From HXMU1420-13 sp965228545 (GTDB taxonomy: Bacteria > Bacteroidota > Rhodothermia > Balneolales > Balneolaceae), in NCBI GenBank assembly GCA_965228545.1, contig OZ245822.1, positions 496,001 to 560,000 of the forward strand: a DNA stretch of 64,000 nucleotides, read 5' to 3'. Shown here one piece after another: positions 63,497 to 64,000 of this stretch (position 1 is its first letter; each line of letters starts with the position of its first letter). A program made the translations under genes and the position numbers. A model generated the notes under the pieces. The model was not told where the DNA came from and searched no databases. It saw only the letters and a program-made list of their open reading frames with translations.

Positions 63497-64000
63497 ATGA
63501 GAGCTATTTTCCGATCTCTATTCTTCAAAATCGGAAAAAAACCCGCCGTTAAAACGGAAAGATTAACACAACTCGAAAAAATTCTTGGAATCGAAATTGA
63601 CGAGCCCTCATTGTTTCAAAGAGCATTAAGGCACCGATCTATGCTATCGCAAGAACAATACGCAAAATTTGATAGCTACGAGCGCTTAGAGTTTTTAGGT
63701 GATGCTGTACTTGATTTAATTGCAGCTGAAATTTTATTTAATCGATATCCCGAGAAAGACGAAGGTTTCCTTACAAAAACAAGAGCCAAACTTGTTAGAG
63801 GAGAAACTCTAGCTCTGCTTTCAAATAAATTAGGGTTTGAAGAGCTCATGGAGATTGGCGAAAACAATAGCGTAGTTAAAATTTCTAAAAGTATTCTTGC
63901 TGATGTATTTGAGTCGCTGGTAGCGGCCATTTATATCACAAAAGGTTACACCTACGCTTTTCAGTTTGTTGAACGAGTATACAATCAACATATCAATTTT
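63497..64000 (+). CDS. rnc: Ribonuclease III (3' truncated by window edge)
   Basis: The frame opens at ATG 63497, one base after the fabF stop, and runs to the window end, giving 168 residues of the nuclease. The RNase III signature SYERLEFLGDAVLDLIAAE (near 56-74) is intact, with the metal ligands E60 and D64, and a late SKSILADVFESLVAAIY with a second E/D pair. The dsRNA-binding domain lies beyond the window. A basic N-terminal extension (FKIGKKPAVKTERL) precedes the domain. Confidence 0.92.
   Translation, partial: MRAIFRSLFFKIGKKPAVKTERLTQLEKILGIEIDEPSLFQRALRHRSMLSQEQYAKFDSYERLEFLGDAVLDLIAAEILFNRYPEKDEGFLTKTRAKLVRGETLALLSNKLGFEELMEIGENNSVVKISKSILADVFESLVAAIYITKGYTYAFQFVERVYNQHINF

Overview
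The window reads as a chromosomal segment of a Bacteroidota-like marine bacterium, most likely Balneolota (Balneola/Gracilimonas type). The reasons are moderate to low GC, a type IX secretion (T9SS) C-terminal sorting domain on a 1.1-kaa surface protein, an isolated atpD-atpC pair with a short epsilon subunit, and several candidate promoters of the Bacteroidetes form TTG-N20-TAnnTTTG (a perfect one lies at 57512-57542). The lineage is inferred; no rRNA or tRNA gene was found to confirm it.

Layout. 1-7000: envelope glycan/lipid genes, with two GT4 glycosyltransferases, a multi-pass membrane protein, a DUF3047 protein and an RND/MMPL exporter. 7000-15300: a small possibly frameshifted membrane protein, a beta-lactamase-fold protein that lacks its catalytic motifs, the tight minus-strand set ppc-agmatinase-PaiB, a DUF481 outer-membrane protein and a DJ-1/PfpI protein. 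15400-18250: a B12-type radical SAM enzyme, then a divergent MerC/Fur pair around a palindromic operator. 18300-19619: an intact IS256-family element with inverted repeats and an 8-bp target duplication. 19650-35800: mostly housekeeping on the minus strand (Na/Pi transporter, phosphatase and kinase pair, Lon, outer-membrane protein, PcrA helicase, ValS, RsmB, membrane protein). 35885-39154: the T9SS surface protein. 39396-41164: atpD and atpC.

41250-43650 is accessory: a nucleotidyltransferase with a small overlapping partner, a decayed membrane-protein gene, a cassette-like gene flanked by inverted repeats, and simple-sequence palindromes. 43656-50112 is a run of six minus-strand envelope genes of mostly unknown function. 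They are two lipoproteins with LPP20-like modules (one internally duplicated), a large exported LPP20-like protein, a PEGA-repeat protein with a barrel-like tail, another lipoprotein and an NTF2-like exported protein. This run is the best candidate for an undescribed system. 50312-54486 holds PBP1A, LpxH and a polyprenyl diphosphate synthase.

54581-64000 is plus-strand core metabolism: pfkA-pgi-dNK, then DUF177-rpmF-plsX-fabH-fabD-fabG-acpP-fabF-rnc. The last gene runs off the window. Fatty-acid and phospholipid precursor genes are tied to ribosome genes, as in many bacteria. The acpP-fabF-rnc part also seems to have its own promoter.
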